From contig JAJXXG010000792.1 in assembly GCA_021781255.1 (NCBI GenBank), forward strand, positions 1 to 7,889: a DNA stretch of 7,889 nt, read 5' to 3'. The notes beneath the pieces are model-generated. The model ran no database searches and had not been told where the DNA came from. It was given only the letters and a program-made list of their open reading frames with translations. This DNA is from Acidobacteriota bacterium. Lineage in GTDB: Bacteria > Acidobacteriota > Terriglobia > Terriglobales > Acidobacteriaceae. The number at the start of each line of letters is the position of its first letter. The stretch's first letter is position 1. Both the position numbers and the translations under genes were made by a program. This document shows positions 1 to 5,231 of this stretch, one piece after another.

Positions 1-153
1 GGTGGCGCGGAACACGATGTCCACCGCAGCATGGAGGACGTCCGCCCAGACGTTCGTATCGTGCCCGGCCTCGGCGAGCGGCGCCGGCACCTTGAGGCGC
101 GCATGCTCCTCGAAAAGCCCTTCAAACTCCCTGAAACCACCACCTGCCAGTGA
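1..153 (+). CDS. C-terminal end of an unidentified protein (5' end outside window)
   Basis: Frame 1 is open from the left edge to a TGA at 151-153, giving the last 50 residues of a protein. It ends about 16 bases before a strong hairpin terminator on the same strand, which supports a real gene end. The fragment has RPDVRIV near residue 15 and LLEKPFKLPE near residue 37. A Lys-Pro-Phe after a hydrophobic strand is typical of the end of CheY-like receiver domains, and RPDVRIV resembles their fourth strand. However, the distance between these two motifs (about 17 residues) is shorter than usual in receivers. It could be a degenerate or frameshifted receiver, or something unrelated. The identity is a weak inference; that coding sequence ends here is more likely than not. 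Confidence 0.5.
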   Translation, partial: GGAEHDVHRSMEDVRPDVRIVPGLGERRRHLEARMLLEKPFKLPETTTCQ

Positions 154-169
154 GGCTCCTCAAACGCCA

Positions 170-210
170 ACGGCCGACCCCACTCGGGGCCGGCCGTCGC
201 TTTCCTTTCT
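170..210 (+). terminator. Rho-independent terminator of the upstream rightward gene
   Basis: Arms ACGGCCG (170-176) and CGGCCGT (191-197) pair over 7 bp. After one A-C mismatch the stem continues as CCCC (178-181) with GGGG (186-189) around a 4-base loop. A pyrimidine-rich stretch with T runs (200-210) follows on the + strand. On the other strand the flank has only a short T run, so this mainly serves the gene ending at 153. It also lies between two convergent genes. Confidence 0.7.
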
Positions 211-232
211 CAAGAGTTGTGCGGTAGTCCGC

Positions 233-760
233 TTACTTTCCTGCCTCCTCCTGGGGCAGTACCGTGATCTTTACCTGCGTAACTCCAGCCTTGGCCATGC
301 CCAGCTTCTGCGCTGCGCCATAGGACAAGTCCAGCACCCGATGGTCTGGAAGGTAGCCACGGTCGTTGATCCTCACCACCACGGCACGGTGGTTGGTTAG
401 GTTCTCCACACGAACCTTCGTTCCGAACGGCAGCTCCGGCTGCGCTGCGGTCATCGCATACATGTTGTACCGCTCTCCGCTGGCCGTCTCCCGTCCGTTG
501 AACTTCGGTCCGTACCACGACGCGACCCCATGCAGGGTCTCCGTCGCCTTCTTTGCCTGCGTTGCGTTCGCCTGCACGGGCGTCGCACTTGTCGCCGCCG
601 ATGCTTGCGTCGCTCTCGACAGAAGCGCATCGGCCCGGACAGTCCCTGTCGTAAACGTCAGGGCTCCCAGAGCCAGCGCGACGCAGGTCATGCTTACCAG
701 TGCCCAGAAGGGCACGCGCTTTCCCTGCTTCGTGTTGTTTGCGTTTCGTGTTGTTCGCAT
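233..760 (-). CDS. rlpA: RlpA-family secreted double-psi beta-barrel protein, predicted septal lytic transglycosylase homologue
   Basis: A 175-residue protein. It opens with a basic N-terminus (1-15), a hydrophobic segment (about 17-36) and a likely signal peptidase site near VRA-DA (about 43). A low-complexity Ala/Thr/Gln linker (47-75) follows. Residues 77-168 form the RlpA double-psi beta-barrel: GVASWYGPKFNGRETASGE, then NMYAMTAA, LPFGTKVRVENLTN, VVVRINDRGY and VLDLSYGAAQKLGM. Characterised RlpA proteins cleave peptidoglycan glycan strands lacking stem peptides, at the septum. The conserved Asp of NDRG is present (D133). The residue 26 positions earlier, a catalytic His in Pseudomonas aeruginosa RlpA (TAAH), is Gln here (Q107). 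No SPOR domain is present, so the protein is short. The ATG at 758-760 has a poor ribosome site (GTGGG abuts it); the first codons contain a short direct repeat, so the true start could be slightly downstream. It converges with the gene ending at 153. Confidence 0.9.
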   Translation of the reverse strand: MRTTRNANNTKQGKRVPFWALVSMTCVALALGALTFTTGTVRADALLSRATQASAATSATPVQANATQAKKATETLHGVASWYGPKFNGRETASGERYNMYAMTAAQPELPFGTKVRVENLTNHRAVVVRINDRGYLPDHRVLDLSYGAAQKLGMAKAGVTQVKITVLPQEEAGK

Positions 761-1158
761 CCCACAATTTTACTAGTTGGGCAACGTTTGCCTCAATCAT
801 TTACAAGAGAGATAAGGCATTTTCCACAAAAAAATCAGGCTCATTCTAAAAGACTTACCGGTAACCCGCGTCTTTTCAGTAGCTTAAAATGCACCAAAAA
901 TGGTGCAGAATTGGCACCGATTTCTGGGCAATTTGCCCTCCCCGGTAACCGCACTCGATTCCCCGCCGCTCCACCCTCTGCCCGCCCTTTGAACGGGCGC
1001 TTCACTCCCCGTCGTCTGGCGGCCGGGAATCCCTCGTTTCATCCTCGACTTCATTCCTTGGCCGCCCAATTTACCACGCCTTCCGCCCCCGCACCGCAAC
1101 AAAGTTCTCCACAATCGCGTCCCTCCTTCAGGAGCATCATTCCAAGGGAGGCATGCCC
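761..1158. promoter_or_regulatory. Divergent intergenic region between rlpA and the secreted-protein gene, with several dyads
   Basis: About 400 bases with no credible gene must hold both promoters. Visible structures are: a dyad GGCAA-CGT-TTGCC at 780-792, about 20 bases upstream of the rlpA start; a 10-bp palindrome TTACCGGTAA near 856-865, whose half CCGGTAACC recurs near 942-950; a dyad GCACCA-AAAA-TGGTGC at 891-906 overlapping a second one, GGTGC (902-906) with GCACC (914-918); and a short hairpin around 980-996 (CGCCC/GGGCG). The left half (761-940) is clearly more AT-rich than the surrounding genes, as expected for a promoter region. I cannot assign -35/-10 boxes with confidence. Confidence 0.5.
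1144..1151 (+). promoter_or_regulatory. Ribosome binding site deciding the start of the secreted-protein gene
   Basis: AAGGGAGG is close to the anti-Shine-Dalgarno complement. Its spacing of 7 bases to the ATG at 1159, against 1 base to the ATG at 1153, favours the downstream start. Confidence 0.7.
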
Positions 1159-1743
1159 ATGCATCGGCATCACTTCACGCTCACCTTTGCAGCCGTCACG
1201 CTCCTCTTTTCCACCGCCGTTGCACCGGCGCAATCCTCCAGCCAATCCACAAAATCGACCGCAAAGTCTGCCCTGCATGCTCCCATTCCGCCCGCCATCG
1301 CCGCCGCTAAAACCGTCTTCCTCTCCAACGCCGGCGCTGACAGCTCCATGTTTCCCTCGTCCTACTCCGGCCTGGAGCGCAGCGGGCCTTTCTGCGGCAC
1401 GCCGCGTCGCGGCTACGACGAGTTCTACGCCGATCTCGCAAAGTCCGGCCGCTTCCATCTCGTCCACTCACCCTCCGCCGCCGATCTAGTCCTCGAGCTT
1501 CGTCTCCTCTCGCCCGGCGGCATCGTCTCCTACAACAAAATCAATGGCCCCGGAACACCGCCGCCCATGTTCCGCCTGGTCATCCGCGACCGCCGCACCC
1601 ACTACATTCTCTGGACCCTCACCCAATCCATTCACGGAGCCATCCTCCAGAGAACCTCCGACCGCAACTTCGACTCTGCCATCCACGAACTCGCAACGCA
1701 GTTCCTCGATCTCGCCGGAAAAGCCCCCGCAGCCACGCCCTGA
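1159..1743 (+). CDS. Secreted conserved protein of unknown function (acidobacterial family)
   Basis: A 194-residue protein with an N-terminal signal peptide: a His/Arg-rich start, a hydrophobic core to about residue 22, and a probable cleavage after APA. A Ser/Thr/Lys/Gln-rich linker follows. The mature part has KTVFLSNAGAD, RGYDEFYADLAKSGRFHLV, ADLVLELRL, FRLVIRDRRTHYILWTLTQ and a C-terminal helix ending AIHELATQFLDLAG. This arrangement (a Tyr-Asp-Glu-Phe-Tyr helix, then strands that include an Ile-Leu-Trp edge) matches, from memory, a family of small exported proteins common in Acidobacteriaceae and usually annotated hypothetical. It lacks a lipobox. Two ATGs lie at 1153 and 1159. The ribosome site AAGGGAGG (1144-1151) is only 1 base from the first but 7 from the second, so I chose 1159. 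A single gene, divergent from rlpA. Confidence 0.85.
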   Translation: MHRHHFTLTFAAVTLLFSTAVAPAQSSSQSTKSTAKSALHAPIPPAIAAAKTVFLSNAGADSSMFPSSYSGLERSGPFCGTPRRGYDEFYADLAKSGRFHLVHSPSAADLVLELRLLSPGGIVSYNKINGPGTPPPMFRLVIRDRRTHYILWTLTQSIHGAILQRTSDRNFDSAIHELATQFLDLAGKAPAATP

Positions 1744-1811
1744 AATTGCCCTGAAAATTTCTCCGCGAGATTTGCCGACTAATTCCGTCAAACTGCTAGC
1801 CTTGTTCTTGC

Positions 1812-1883
1812 AGGGGTCTGTTCCCGCCTCCGGCCACCACCCTTTGGCCCGGAAACGCGGCGCGCAGACCCCTCTTCTTTTTG
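1812..1883 (+). terminator. Probable terminator hairpin with a long structured apical arm
   Basis: A perfect 9-bp inverted repeat pairs AGGGGTCTG (1812-1820) with CAGACCCCT (1865-1873), followed directly by CTTCTTTTT (1874-1882). The 44-base interior can fold further (TTCC with GGAA, GGCC with GGCC). It lies about 70 bases after the stop of the secreted-protein gene and has the T-rich tail expected of an intrinsic terminator on this strand. The large loop is unusual for a terminator. Confidence 0.55.
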
Positions 1884-1939
1884 CATCAATCATTAGCCGC
1901 CTGCGGCAGGAACATGGCCTTGACAGGGCATCACCTCAC

Positions 1940-2050
1940 AGCTTGCTGAAAAACTCCTCCGGTGCCGCAATTTTGAAAAGGCATGGCTTCAGCCGTGCCG
2001 CACCCTCCCCAAAATCAGTGGGGCTTTAGCCCCTGAGGGGAAAGCTTTTC
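1940..2050. repeat. Two-hairpin intergenic repeat element (acidobacterial REP-like)
   Basis: The first hairpin is GGCATGGCT-TC-AGCCGTGCC (1980-1999), a 9-bp stem with one G-T pair and a 2-base gap. The second is GGGGCT-TT-AGCCCC (2020-2033), with flanking TCA/TGA able to extend it. A T/A-rich stretch precedes them (1965-1979), and GGAAA-GCT-TTTCC follows near 2039-2051. From memory, this pair of a 'gcatggcttcagcc' and a 'ggggctttagcccc' hairpin recurs between genes in many Acidobacteriaceae genomes and is often mistranslated into spurious proteins. Only one copy lies in this window, so the repeat status rests on recall. It sits just upstream of the lysozyme gene. Confidence 0.6.
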
Positions 2051-2093
2051 CTGCCTGGGTCACTCTTGCCCGCAGGTCTCTAGGAGTGTCTCC

Positions 2094-2552
2094 ATGCAAC
2101 TCAGTGCTGCAGGTCTTCAGCTCGTCAAAGACTCTGAAGGATTTCGCACCCACACTTATCTCGATATCGCCGGCCTGCCCACCATCGGCTACGGCCACCG
2201 CCTCGTCCACCCCGAGTGCTACCCCGACGGCATCACGCCCCAGCAGGCCTGCACCATTCTCGAGTGGGACCTCCGAGAAGCCGAGCAGGCCGTCCACAGC
2301 CTCGTCCACGTCGCCCTCACCCAGGGCCAGTTCGACGCGCTCGTCGACTTCGTCTTCAACCTCGGCGCGGGCCGCCTCCAGCATTCCACGCTCCTCGCCG
2401 ACCTCAACGCCGGCAACTATTCCGCCGCCGCCCAGCAGCTCCTCCTCTGGGACCACGCTGGAACCACTGAAGTCCCAGCACTCAAAGCCCGCCGCCAGGC
2501 CGAGTACCGCCTCTTCACCGGCTCCCCTGCTTCCCAATCTTCCGCCGCATGA
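2094..2552 (+). CDS. Phage-type lysozyme (glycoside hydrolase family 24, endolysin-like muramidase)
   Basis: A 152-residue protein with no signal peptide or membrane segment, so as read it is cytoplasmic or needs another export route. The family cleaves the beta-1,4 bond between N-acetylmuramic acid and N-acetylglucosamine in peptidoglycan. The T4-lysozyme catalytic pattern Glu-x8-Asp-x5-Thr is present exactly: E15 in SEGF, D24 in YLDIAG and T30 in PTIGYGH. Further family signatures are FDALVDFVFNLGAG (about 99-112), STLLADLNAGNY (about 118-129) and a C-terminal ARRQAEYRLF where phage relatives carry RRR-x-AE-x-x-LF. Length fits R21/P22-type endolysins. The ribosome site AGGAG (2082-2086) is 7 bases from the ATG. 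No holin, spanin or structural phage gene is nearby, so it is an orphan, flanked on both sides by intergenic repeats. Codon use matches its neighbours, which argues against very recent acquisition. Confidence 0.92.
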   Translation: MQLSAAGLQLVKDSEGFRTHTYLDIAGLPTIGYGHRLVHPECYPDGITPQQACTILEWDLREAEQAVHSLVHVALTQGQFDALVDFVFNLGAGRLQHSTLLADLNAGNYSAAAQQLLLWDHAGTTEVPALKARRQAEYRLFTGSPASQSSAA

Positions 2553-2576
2553 GAATCACAGTTCCAGGAACAGATG

Positions 2577-2617
2577 CCGGGTGCCTCCTTGCGCAGCCTC
2601 ACATTGCGCAAGGGTGG
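2577..2617. repeat. Hairpin element, copy A (GGGTGCC-leading)
   Basis: A perfect 9-bp stem, CCTTGCGCA (2587-2595) with TGCGCAAGG (2605-2613), has a 9-base loop. It is preceded by GGGTGCC and followed by GTGGG. No T run follows on either strand, so it is not a simple terminator. The leader GGGTGCC recurs before the hairpin at 2763-2787. It begins about 25 bases after the lysozyme stop codon. Confidence 0.55.
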
Positions 2618-2648
2618 GTAACCACACGCTCGCCCTGCAACGAACAAC

Positions 2649-2700
2649 TGTCATTGCGAGCGAGTCTGCGCAAAGCGCGGACGAGTCGAGAAATCTGTGG
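2649..2700. repeat. Diverged intergenic repeat, copy 1 (TGTCA...GAGCGA...GAGTC)
   Basis: Starts TGTCATTGCGAGCGA and continues through AGCGC and GAGTC to CTGTGG. The same order of blocks at nearly the same spacing occurs at 2968-3020. The pattern matches, from memory, a short element scattered between genes in acidobacterial genomes. Confidence 0.5.
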
Positions 2701-2753
2701 TTGCACTTCAAGGTCGGGCGACCCAGTCCCAATAACTTCTCCACACCTCACTG

Positions 2754-2787
2754 AGGGTGCCCCCGGTCCCTCGCCGTCGGGGACCGG
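2754..2787. repeat. Hairpin element, copy B (GGGTGCC-leading)
   Basis: An 8-bp stem, CCGGTCCC (2763-2770) with GGGACCGG (2780-2787), has a 9-base loop and is preceded by GAGGGTGCC. The leader and architecture match copy A at 2577-2617, while the stem sequence is different but compensated. That is what a conserved structured repeat would look like. Confidence 0.5.
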
Positions 2788-2967
2788 AGAAACGAAGGAC
2801 CCACTCCCGCCCTACGTCAGCCCCTTAATCTTCGTGCCAACCCGCAGCCCCCTCATTTCACTCACCCAAACCCTCGCCGCACCTTGCCGATCATTTCTCC
2901 GCTTTCCCGCACAATCGAACTGTCAAAGGAAAAACCCATTGACTCAACCCACCACCAAGCGAGGCAT

Positions 2968-3020
2968 TGTCAACCTGAGCGACCGGAGCGTCAGCGCAGG
3001 GAGTCAAAGGACCTGCATTT
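2968..3020. repeat. Diverged intergenic repeat, copy 2
   Basis: Starts TGTCAACCTGAGCGA and continues through CAGCGC, GAGTC and ACCTGC. It aligns end to end with the element at 2649-2700 with almost no length change, but many substitutions separate the copies. Confidence 0.5.
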
Positions 3021-3067
3021 GTTCTTGAAAAGCCACGCGCGGCCATATCGCTATGAGTGAGATCTGT

Positions 3068-3146
3068 GGCTGTGAAACTGTGATCCTGTGCAGCACAGTC
3101 CGAAACATCCCTTTCGGCTGTGAAGCTGTGAAACTGTGCAGCACAG
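3068..3146. repeat. 31-base direct repeat pair with a palindromic core
   Basis: Copies at 3068-3098 and 3116-3146 differ at 3 of 31 positions by eye. Each ends in CTGTGC-A-GCACAG, a perfect 6-bp dyad around one base (3086-3098 and 3134-3146). Start-to-start distance is 48 bases. Within each copy CTGTGA is itself reiterated. The block lies about 140-220 bases downstream of the stop of the leftward lipoprotein gene. Confidence 0.65.
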
Positions 3147-3227
3147 CCTACCCCTATCAGTTAGCAAAAGTTGCCAGCGTTCAGAATTTCGCAAAATACT
3201 TTGCCGAAAATTCCGCAGCCCCGTTCG

Positions 3228-3245
3228 CCCGGTCTTCGCACCGGG
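3228..3245. other. Short GC hairpin downstream of the lipoprotein gene
   Basis: CCCGGT (3228-3233) pairs with ACCGGG (3240-3245) around CTTCGC. It lies about 40 bases beyond the stop of the leftward gene ending at 3287. On the minus strand it is followed by no clear T run, so a terminator role is only possible, not shown. Confidence 0.35.
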
Positions 3246-3286
3246 GAGTCAACTGATCCCTTAGGACTGTCTGCTGAGAACTGTCT

Positions 3287-4438
3287 TTAAGGCATCGCAG
3301 CAATCGCCGTCGCATTCACCGGGTCTATGCCCGTCGCCGCCAAGACAACAGAATTCAGATAACCCAGATTCGTCGTGTCCTGCGTATAACCCGTCAGGTC
3401 CGGCCCGCCGTCATAGTTCACTGCGAACGCGAAGGTCCCCGTGCTGTCTTCCGCCAGCGCCACCGGATGCGTCCCTGCCGCAAATGTCTGTCCGAGCGCC
3501 GTCAGAGAGAAGACGCCGCTCGATGACGCAATTGAGAACCCCGCAATCACGCCCGTCGCGCTGCCGCTCACCTGCCGGTTCACCACGTACACATAGCTGC
3601 CCGTCGACCACGGAAGAATGTCGTAAGGCGCAAGCCCCTGGCTCGCAAACGGCGAGCCCGTAATCTCCTTCATTGTCGCCAGGTTGAACGCTCGCAGCCC
3701 GCCCGTATTTGAGCCCGACACCGCCGCCGTCTCGCCGATATAAAAAAGTCTGTTCTGCGGATCCACCGCAACGGATATCGCCGCGCCGCCCGCCTTCTCC
3801 ACGCCAATCGATGTCAGCGTCCCAAACGGATTCGTCGCCCCTGAAGTGAACGGCACAATCGCCGTCCCATCCGATCCCATCGCCACAAACACCCGCAGAT
3901 CGTCTGGCGAGATCATCAACTGCTGCACCGCCGTGCCCTGCAGCGCCACCTGCTCTTCCACCGTCGACGTCATTCCGCCGGTCGTCGAATTAATCGGAAT
4001 CGCAAACAGCAAGCCCGTGCCGGAAACCGCCTCCACCAGCCACGAGTTTGTCGCATCCACCTGCATCGGCGCCGCCGGGTCTGACGTGATTGGCGCTCCG
4101 CCATTGCTCAGCGTCAGTTGCCCGCTCGACGCAATCGTGTAGAGATAGATTCCACTCGCCGTGCTCACATAAAGAAAATTCCCGTTCGGCGCAACGGTAA
4201 TCGCAATCGGCGCGTCCGGCAGCGCATAGGGACTTCCCGGCAGCGCGGTCACCGTGCCCTGGTTCACATACTCGCCGGCGATTTGATCCGTCGCCGCATT
4301 CAGCACATAAATGTTCCCGCTTGAAGCCGTCGTCGATCCACCGCCTCCGCCGCCATTGCTCGTCGGCGCGTCCCAGAATCCCTTGCAGCCCGAGAGCAGC
4401 AACACCAGCGCCAATCCAGCCCACGCACCTGTCTTCAT
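3287..4438 (-). CDS. Predicted lipoprotein with a beta-propeller (lactonase/YVTN-like) fold
   Basis: A 383-residue protein. Residues 1-18 form a lipoprotein signal ending in the lipobox LLSGC (Cys18), so it should be lipid-anchored outside the cytoplasmic membrane. A Gly/Ser-rich linker follows (about 28-40, with six consecutive Gly). Residues 41-365 carry reiterated short strand motifs spaced as in propeller blades: GNIYVLN (41), PNGNFLYVST (84), ISPDDLRVFVAM (176), VDPQNRLFYIG (225), GSYVYVVN (280) and DSTGTFAFAVN (331). This is the pattern of the beta-propeller lactonase / cytochrome D1-like superfamily, which is abundant in Acidobacteria. I see no catalytic residues that fix a reaction; a binding or scaffold role is equally possible. 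The start is the ATG at 4436-4438, preceded 5 bases away by GGAGGAG; an in-frame ATG at 4478-4480 would add 14 residues before the signal peptide and has no such site. Confidence 0.85.
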   Translation of the reverse strand: MKTGAWAGLALVLLLSGCKGFWDAPTSNGGGGGGSTTASSGNIYVLNAATDQIAGEYVNQGTVTALPGSPYALPDAPIAITVAPNGNFLYVSTASGIYLYTIASSGQLTLSNGGAPITSDPAAPMQVDATNSWLVEAVSGTGLLFAIPINSTTGGMTSTVEEQVALQGTAVQQLMISPDDLRVFVAMGSDGTAIVPFTSGATNPFGTLTSIGVEKAGGAAISVAVDPQNRLFYIGETAAVSGSNTGGLRAFNLATMKEITGSPFASQGLAPYDILPWSTGSYVYVVNRQVSGSATGVIAGFSIASSSGVFSLTALGQTFAAGTHPVALAEDSTGTFAFAVNYDGGPDLTGYTQDTTNLGYLNSVVLAATGIDPVNATAIAAMP

Positions 4439-4443
4439 TGCCG

Positions 4444-4450
4444 CTCCTCC
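4444..4450 (-). promoter_or_regulatory. Ribosome binding site deciding the lipoprotein start
   Basis: Read on the minus strand this is GGAGGAG, 5 bases before the ATG at 4438. It places the start directly before the signal peptide and rules against the upstream ATG at 4480. Confidence 0.75.
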
Positions 4451-4488
4451 AGCGCCTTCACCCAGCCGCACCCTGCGCACAGCCTACA

Positions 4489-4538
4489 ACCCGCAGGTAC
4501 CCTTCGTCGCGGGTCAAGTCTCTCGCAGGTCATACCTG
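4489..4538 (-). promoter_or_regulatory. Two dyads upstream of the lipoprotein gene
   Basis: ACCCGC (4489-4494) pairs with GCGGGT (4509-4514), and CAGGT-CAT-ACCTG forms a short dyad at 4526-4538. Both lie 50-100 bases upstream of the lipoprotein start, where a promoter or operator is expected. No convincing -35/-10 pair is visible. Confidence 0.3.
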
Positions 4539-4649
4539 TCCGCACTGTTTCTGCAACTGCATCAGTAAAATGAAAGACGCACAGCGCCCGTTTTCGCTTA
4601 AGAGAATTGCCCCTGAAGCTTTGCGCCGAATCGCGCTCCTATTTCATTT

Positions 4650-5090
4650 TCAGTTTGGCTTGTTGTTCTGGTTTTGCCGCCTGCGGAACCGCTCATCCAG
4701 CGGCTGGCGACCTTTAAATCCCGAGTCCATCGTGTGCCAGTGCTCAATTGCCGTTTCGCCCAACTTCCAGCACAGCAGCACCACCTCGTCCTCCACGCGG
4801 CACGGAAAATCCAGCAGCCCTGTGTCCAGGTCCTTCACCTGCACGCCAATCGAGTCAATCTCGGCCACACTTTCCCGCGCGCGCTGCAGGTGTCGGTCCA
4901 CCTCGGCACGCTGCTTGGTCACATCGGCCACGTCCACGCGCATGCCGCCCATTATGTAGATCCGCTGCGCCAGTGCCGCCAGCTCCGATTCGGCCTCCTC
5001 GGCCGCGCGCTTGCTCTCCAAGGCACGCTTCAGCAGCGCCTCCAGCACAGGAAGCAGCGCCTGCGCCTCGTCTAGGGTGAAGGTCTTCAT
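4650..5090 (-). CDS. DUF2203 family protein
   Basis: A 146-residue, soluble protein without signal or membrane segments. It opens with FTLDEAQALLPVLEALL (4-20), then a Glu/Ala/Arg-rich helical stretch (21-78) that could form a coiled coil. The family signature follows: IGVQVKDLDTGLLDFP (81-96), VLLCWKLGE (104-112) and IEHWHTMDSGFKGRQPL (115-131). These blocks are diagnostic of DUF2203, a conserved family of unknown function. The tail (134-146) is basic and Asn/Gln-rich, probably disordered. It is divergent from comM with 141 bases between starts. The ATG at 5090 has only a weak upstream purine stretch (GAGAGCAGG). I do not assign a function. Confidence 0.88.
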   Translation of the reverse strand: MKTFTLDEAQALLPVLEALLKRALESKRAAEEAESELAALAQRIYIMGGMRVDVADVTKQRAEVDRHLQRARESVAEIDSIGVQVKDLDTGLLDFPCRVEDEVVLLCWKLGETAIEHWHTMDSGFKGRQPLDERFRRRQNQNNKPN

Positions 5091-5231
5091 CGCCTGCTCT
5101 CATCTACTAGGATACGCCGCTTGCGTCGCGCCGAATAGGTCGCAATTTGCATCTTCCACATCCACTCGCAGTACCCTCGTGCCAACCGGCGCGCTGTTTC
5201 TCTCTGTTACACTCAGCCCGAGTTCTCCTTC

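Larger units (their letters stand above)
2553..3286. other. Gene-poor spacer packed with repeat-like elements
   Basis: About 730 bases between the convergent lysozyme and lipoprotein genes. I find no credible coding sequence: open frames here lack ribosome sites and recognisable residues. What it holds is listed separately: hairpin elements at 2587-2613 and 2763-2787, two diverged copies of a TGTCA...GAGTC element (2649-2700 and 2968-3020), a 31-base direct repeat with a palindromic core (3068-3098 and 3116-3146), and a hairpin at 3228-3245. Positions about 2800-2960 show nothing I can name. Confidence 0.6.

Noticed and set aside
530..1489. A 319-codon plus-strand frame across the rlpA start and the divergent spacer
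   Set aside because: It overlaps two well-supported genes in other frames and translates to Pro/Ser/Arg-rich low-complexity sequence.
1920..1925. A consensus TTGACA as promoter of the lysozyme gene
   Set aside because: No acceptable -10 box lies 16-18 bases downstream; TTGCTG at the right distance is a poor match.
1989..2537. A 182-codon minus-strand frame opposite the lysozyme
   Set aside because: Antisense to a gene with an intact catalytic triad. Its C-terminus is a translation of the intergenic hairpin repeat.
2549..3028. A 159-codon plus-strand frame after the lysozyme
   Set aside because: It reads straight through several hairpin and dispersed repeats and has no family signature.
2577..3146. 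CRISPR array
   Set aside because: The repeats are few, of different types and irregularly spaced, with no adjacent cas gene.
3053..3256. A 67-codon frame with an internal peptide repeat
   Set aside because: No ribosome site, composition unlike the other genes, and the peptide repeat is explained by the 48-base DNA period.
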